A model generated the notes under the pieces. The model searched no databases. It saw only the letters and a list, made by a program, of their open reading frames with translations, and was not told where the DNA came from. Made by a program: the position numbers and the translations under genes. 8,721 bases of DNA from CAYNYM01 sp964644375 (lineage in GTDB: Bacteria > Desulfobacterota > DSM-4660 > Desulfatiglandales > HGW-15), in the NCBI GenBank assembly GCA_964644375.1, contig CAZXWJ010000181.1:1-8721 (forward strand), given 5' to 3'. Positions within the stretch are counted from its first letter, which is position 1, and each line of letters opens with the position of its first letter. This document shows positions 6,776 to 8,721 of this stretch, in pieces.

Positions 6776-7732
6776 TCACGAACGCACCTCCCGAAGTAGC
6801 CGCATAATCTCCCCACTCACCTGATCCAAATCCGCATCAATCTCCCTCAAATCCCGCGGTGGCTGATACACATAAAAATGCCGGTTAAAGGGGATTTCAT
6901 ACCCCACAATCCCGATCTCCTGATCCTTTATGTCTTTTTTACTGCCATCAATCCATGCCTCGGGCACGTGGGGCAAGACCTCTTTGGAAAAGTAGGCTTC
7001 GTTGAGTTCATTCACCGGTTTTCCGGGATCAAGGGCCACGTTCTCATGATCCCGCAGATCACTATCAGGCACATATTCCATACCGGAAGAAAGGAAACCG
7101 CCGGTACCGGCCGTAGGGTCATAAATGGTGCGGATAATACCCGGCTTGGTCAGGGCGTCATCATCTTCCATAAACACCAGGGAAGTGGTGAGACGCACAA
7201 TATCACGCGGGATAAAGTGCTCCCCGGCGGTTTCATTGGAACTCTCAGCAAATCGGCGGATCAGCTCTTCAAACACCAGACCCATATCATGGTTGGAAAT
7301 GGCCTTCGGGCTTAAATCGGCTTGCCTGACTTTTTGCACCACCTTGTATAACAGGTTGGCATCGTTCAGTTGGCCGATAAATTCAGCAAAATTAAAGTAT
7401 TCAAATATCTCACGGGCATCTTTGGAAAAACCCTGAAGATAAGATTCCAGGTTGTCTTTTATGCTGGACTCCCCCAATTTGGAGAGATCCATTTTTGAGA
7501 TATTAAAAAAAGATAACCCACCCGTGGCCCGCAACAGCAGTTTTTCTTCGCCTGCTTCCGGTAGTTTCTTCTTTTTAATTTTTTTATATTCAGACAGGAC
7601 CTTCTCTTTGCTCTTTTCCAAGACACCTTCAAGGCGACGTAACAGGGTAAAGGGAAGTATGATTCGGCCATATTGACTTTGCTTGAAATCACCGCGTAAT
7701 AGGTCGGCCAGGGACCAAATATAGGAGGCCAA
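6776..7732 (-). CDS. hsdM: HsdM with large internal in-frame deletion (catalytic motif lost)
   Basis: This is the adenine methyltransferase subunit of the type I system, reduced to 318 codons; members of this HsdM group are much longer. The N-terminal HsdM_N part is typical: WSLADLLRGDFKQSQYGRII and LPFTLLRRLE, then ISNHDMGLVFEELIRRFAE. Next come AGEHFIPRDIVRL (169-181) and the SAM-binding motif I DPTAGTGGFL (205-214). At EYV (219-221, DNA 7078-7070) the protein jumps to PDSDLRDHENVALDPG and the family C-terminus GIVGYEIPFNRHFYVYQPPR. The NPPF/Y motif IV and everything else between are missing, so methylation is not possible. The TTG at 7732 is the first usable start. The matching frame is open to 7753, where an SD-like GGAAGG (7764-7759) stands five bases before a GTA codon, so the true start may have been lost. 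It is a pseudogene in function although the frame is open. Confidence 0.88.
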   Translation of the reverse strand: MASYIWSLADLLRGDFKQSQYGRIILPFTLLRRLEGVLEKSKEKVLSEYKKIKKKKLPEAGEEKLLLRATGGLSFFNISKMDLSKLGESSIKDNLESYLQGFSKDAREIFEYFNFAEFIGQLNDANLLYKVVQKVRQADLSPKAISNHDMGLVFEELIRRFAESSNETAGEHFIPRDIVRLTTSLVFMEDDDALTKPGIIRTIYDPTAGTGGFLSSGMEYVPDSDLRDHENVALDPGKPVNELNEAYFSKEVLPHVPEAWIDGSKKDIKDQEIGIVGYEIPFNRHFYVYQPPRDLREIDADLDQVSGEIMRLLREVRS

Positions 7733-7770
7733 ATTATTCGCTATTTTAGATACTTATACCTTCCAGGGAA

Positions 7771-7800
7771 AATATACTTTAAAAGGAGTAAGGATGTCCC
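7771..7800 (-). promoter_or_regulatory. weak promoter candidate for the hsdM operon
   Basis: Reading the minus strand, GGGACA (7800-7795) and TATATT (7776-7771) are separated by 18 bases. They match the sigma-70 hexamers at four and five of six positions. The site lies about 40 bases before the hsdM start. The sequence around it is A+T rich and chance matches are common, so this is only a suggestion. Confidence 0.22.
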
Positions 7801-7895
7801 ATCCTATCCCAAATCGAAAGCCGTTTAACCGACCGCTTTTATTGAAATATAGGATGATGAAAATATTTAACGCTGCTCAGCTCAGCCGTTACTAG
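7794..7895 (+). CDS. possible 33-residue divergent small protein
   Basis: An ATG at 7794 follows AAAAGGAG with a short spacer and opens a frame of 33 codons to TAG at 7893-7895. The product begins MSHPIPNRKPFNRP and ends NAAQLSRY; it is basic and has no motif I recognise. A hairpin, AGGATG-TCC-CATCCT (7791-7805), encloses the start codon. It points away from hsdM and overlaps the promoter candidate of that gene. The good ribosome binding site is the only positive evidence, and it may well be a chance frame. Confidence 0.25.
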   Translation: MSHPIPNRKPFNRPLLLKYRMMKIFNAAQLSRY

Positions 7896-8215
7896 AAATA
7901 TTTCCAACTAAATTTGTATTGAATGGGCAAATGTGGTGAATATAGCAGCAAGGAGAAGGGGGATCAAAGAAAAAGAATGAGGCATGAAGAGAGGGAAAAC
8001 AGATTGGGGGCCTTGGTGCCGGGAAAAAATAAACGGGGACAATGACATTGAAAAGCGTATGATTTTCAAGTTTTTCTCCAATGACGCTCCCCGCAGTCGC
8101 ACCATGGCGTGACGGGGTATCAAAGCGGAATTGCGCCGAAGCAAACCCGCCTTCGAGCTACGACGCGGTTCACCTCGCCATCATTGTCGGGCCGAAGCCC
8201 TTGGCGAAAGCAAAT
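7896..8215. other. no convincing gene; possible repeat or mobile-element debris
   Basis: This stretch holds only short frames. One plus-strand frame of 22 codons (7977-8045) ends in GALVPGKNKRGQ, encoded by AAAAATAAACGGGGACAATGA. AATAAACGGGGACA is a wording I associate with intergenic repeats and the ends of small transposase genes, so it may be debris. GCCGAAGC occurs at 8139-8146 and again at 8192-8199. The minus-strand frame at 7908-8144 has a hydrophobic tail but nothing else in favour of coding. Confidence 0.35.
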
Positions 8216-8262
8216 AAAAAGGGCCACCCGTCTTCGCGCTGAAAAGCGAAACAGAGTGACCC
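8216..8262 (-). terminator. Rho-independent terminator downstream of the RND gene
   Basis: On the minus strand GGGTCAC (8262-8256) pairs with GTGGCCC (8227-8221), with one G-U wobble. An inner stem, TTCGC with GCGAA (8250-8246 with 8237-8233), forms inside it. The outer stem is followed at once by TTTTTATTTG. The structure lies about 100 bases past the RND stop codon. The internal loop makes it imperfect. On the plus strand no T-run follows, so it is directional. Confidence 0.5.
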
Positions 8263-8359
8263 ATATAAAAAATTCTATTCAAGAACTTGTCCCAAAATGC
8301 CTGTACTGCCTGTATCGTCAAGGCAAGCCCGAATGTTGCCTGCGGTGACCTATTCCTTC

Positions 8360-8721
8360 CTACAATGCTTGTCCGGCGTGATCGCTCTCCATGGGCACCA
8401 TCTCTGCAGTTAAAGACGTCTGAACGGTAGCTTTCTCATCCTCGGGGAGGATTCCGGTTGCCGTCAGGCCTTTCAGGTCCTCGACGATGAGATAGAGTGA
8501 AGGCACCAGGAGCAGGGTGATCAGGGTCGCAAAGAGCACACCGAAACCCAGGGAAAGGGCCATGGGGATCAGGTACCGTGCCTGACGGGAGGTTTCAAAG
8601 ATCAGGGGCATCAATCCGCCGAAGGTGGTAAGAGAGGTCAGAAGGATCGGGCGGAAGCGGAGAATACCTGCCGATACCAGGGCCGCGTGTGCAGTGAGGC
8701 CTTTTCGCCGCTCGCGGTTGG
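8360..8721 (-). CDS. RND efflux transporter permease, C-terminal end (partial)
   Basis: The last 120 codons of an RND-family inner-membrane proton antiporter (AcrB/MexF-like class); the gene runs out of the window at its 5' side. The frame is open to 8721 and reads RKGLTAHAALVSAGILRFRP, then ILLTSLTTFGGLMPLIFETS. RFRPILLTSLTT is the conserved block before the last two membrane helices. The final helix is LSLGFGVLFATLITLLLVPS, ended by LYLIVEDL. A soluble acidic tail of about 35 residues follows, ending in DHAGQAL. Such pumps export drugs, solvents or metals in complex with a periplasmic adaptor and an outer-membrane channel; the substrate cannot be told from this end. This part is free of breaks, in contrast to the neighbouring R-M locus, and probably marks the chromosomal flank. 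Confidence 0.88.
   Translation of the reverse strand, partial: NRERRKGLTAHAALVSAGILRFRPILLTSLTTFGGLMPLIFETSRQARYLIPMALSLGFGVLFATLITLLLVPSLYLIVEDLKGLTATGILPEDEKATVQTSLTAEMVPMESDHAGQAL

Noticed and set aside
6878..7436. Two plus-strand open frames of 103 and 145 codons
   Set aside because: They are antisense to the HsdM frame and have no recognisable domain or ribosome binding site.
288..7753. A wholly new multi-gene defence system
   Set aside because: Every sizeable gene belongs to known families found in type I R-M loci and is broken; the content is best explained as a decayed known system with common passengers.
7908..8144. Minus-strand 78-codon frame with hydrophobic tail, a possible toxin peptide
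   Set aside because: No ribosome binding site, no partner gene or antisense RNA signal, and the sequence overlaps repeat-like debris.
1..8721. CRISPR array, tRNA or rRNA gene, replication origin, integrase or complete insertion sequence
   Set aside because: Reading both strands I saw no regularly spaced repeats, tRNA-like cloverleaf words, integrase motifs or complete transposase frame.

Overview
The window reads as a decayed defence locus, a 'graveyard' of a type I restriction-modification (R-M) operon with accessory genes. All of it is on the minus strand. At the right edge it abuts what looks like an ordinary chromosomal gene, the 3' end of an RND efflux pump. The RND pump indicates a Gram-negative bacterium. 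The GTCATTCC/GGAATGAC dispersed repeat and the style of the proteins would fit Proteobacteria or Desulfobacterota, but I cannot place the organism more precisely from this sequence.

Layout in transcription order, from high to low coordinates. (1) 8360-8721: C-terminal end of an RND inner-membrane permease, followed by a likely intrinsic terminator at 8216-8262. (2) 7741-8215: a stretch without a convincing gene. It holds a weak promoter candidate for the R-M operon and a divergent 33-codon ORF with a good ribosome binding site. (3) 6776-7732: hsdM, an open frame that has lost its middle, including the catalytic NPPF/Y motif. (4) 6419-6775: the place where hsdS would be expected. It holds a dispersed inverted repeat and no specificity subunit. 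(5) 5061-6418: an AlbA_2 (Schlafen-like) plus HATPase plus winged-helix protein, broken by an amber codon and a frameshift. (6) 2057-5051: hsdR, recognisable along its whole length but broken by four frameshifts and one stop. It also appears to lack the helicase segment around motif III. (7) 1799-2056: small hairpins only. (8) 1315-1798: a RhuM-family remnant in several frames. (9) 288-1276: the C-terminal two thirds of a second AlbA_2/HATPase/winged-helix gene. (10) 60-290: an imperfect inverted repeat.

If intact, HsdM and HsdS would form the modification enzyme and HsdR the translocase/nuclease. AlbA_2 and RhuM genes are common passengers in type I R-M loci and of uncertain role. Here no active R-M enzyme can be encoded as written: the methylation motif is missing, the specificity subunit is absent and the motor is incomplete. 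I did not find a convincing new system. The most informative signals are the in-frame deletion scars, whose junctions carry short repeats, and the concentration of one-base losses at short homopolymers. The latter raises a real choice between gene decay and sequencing error.
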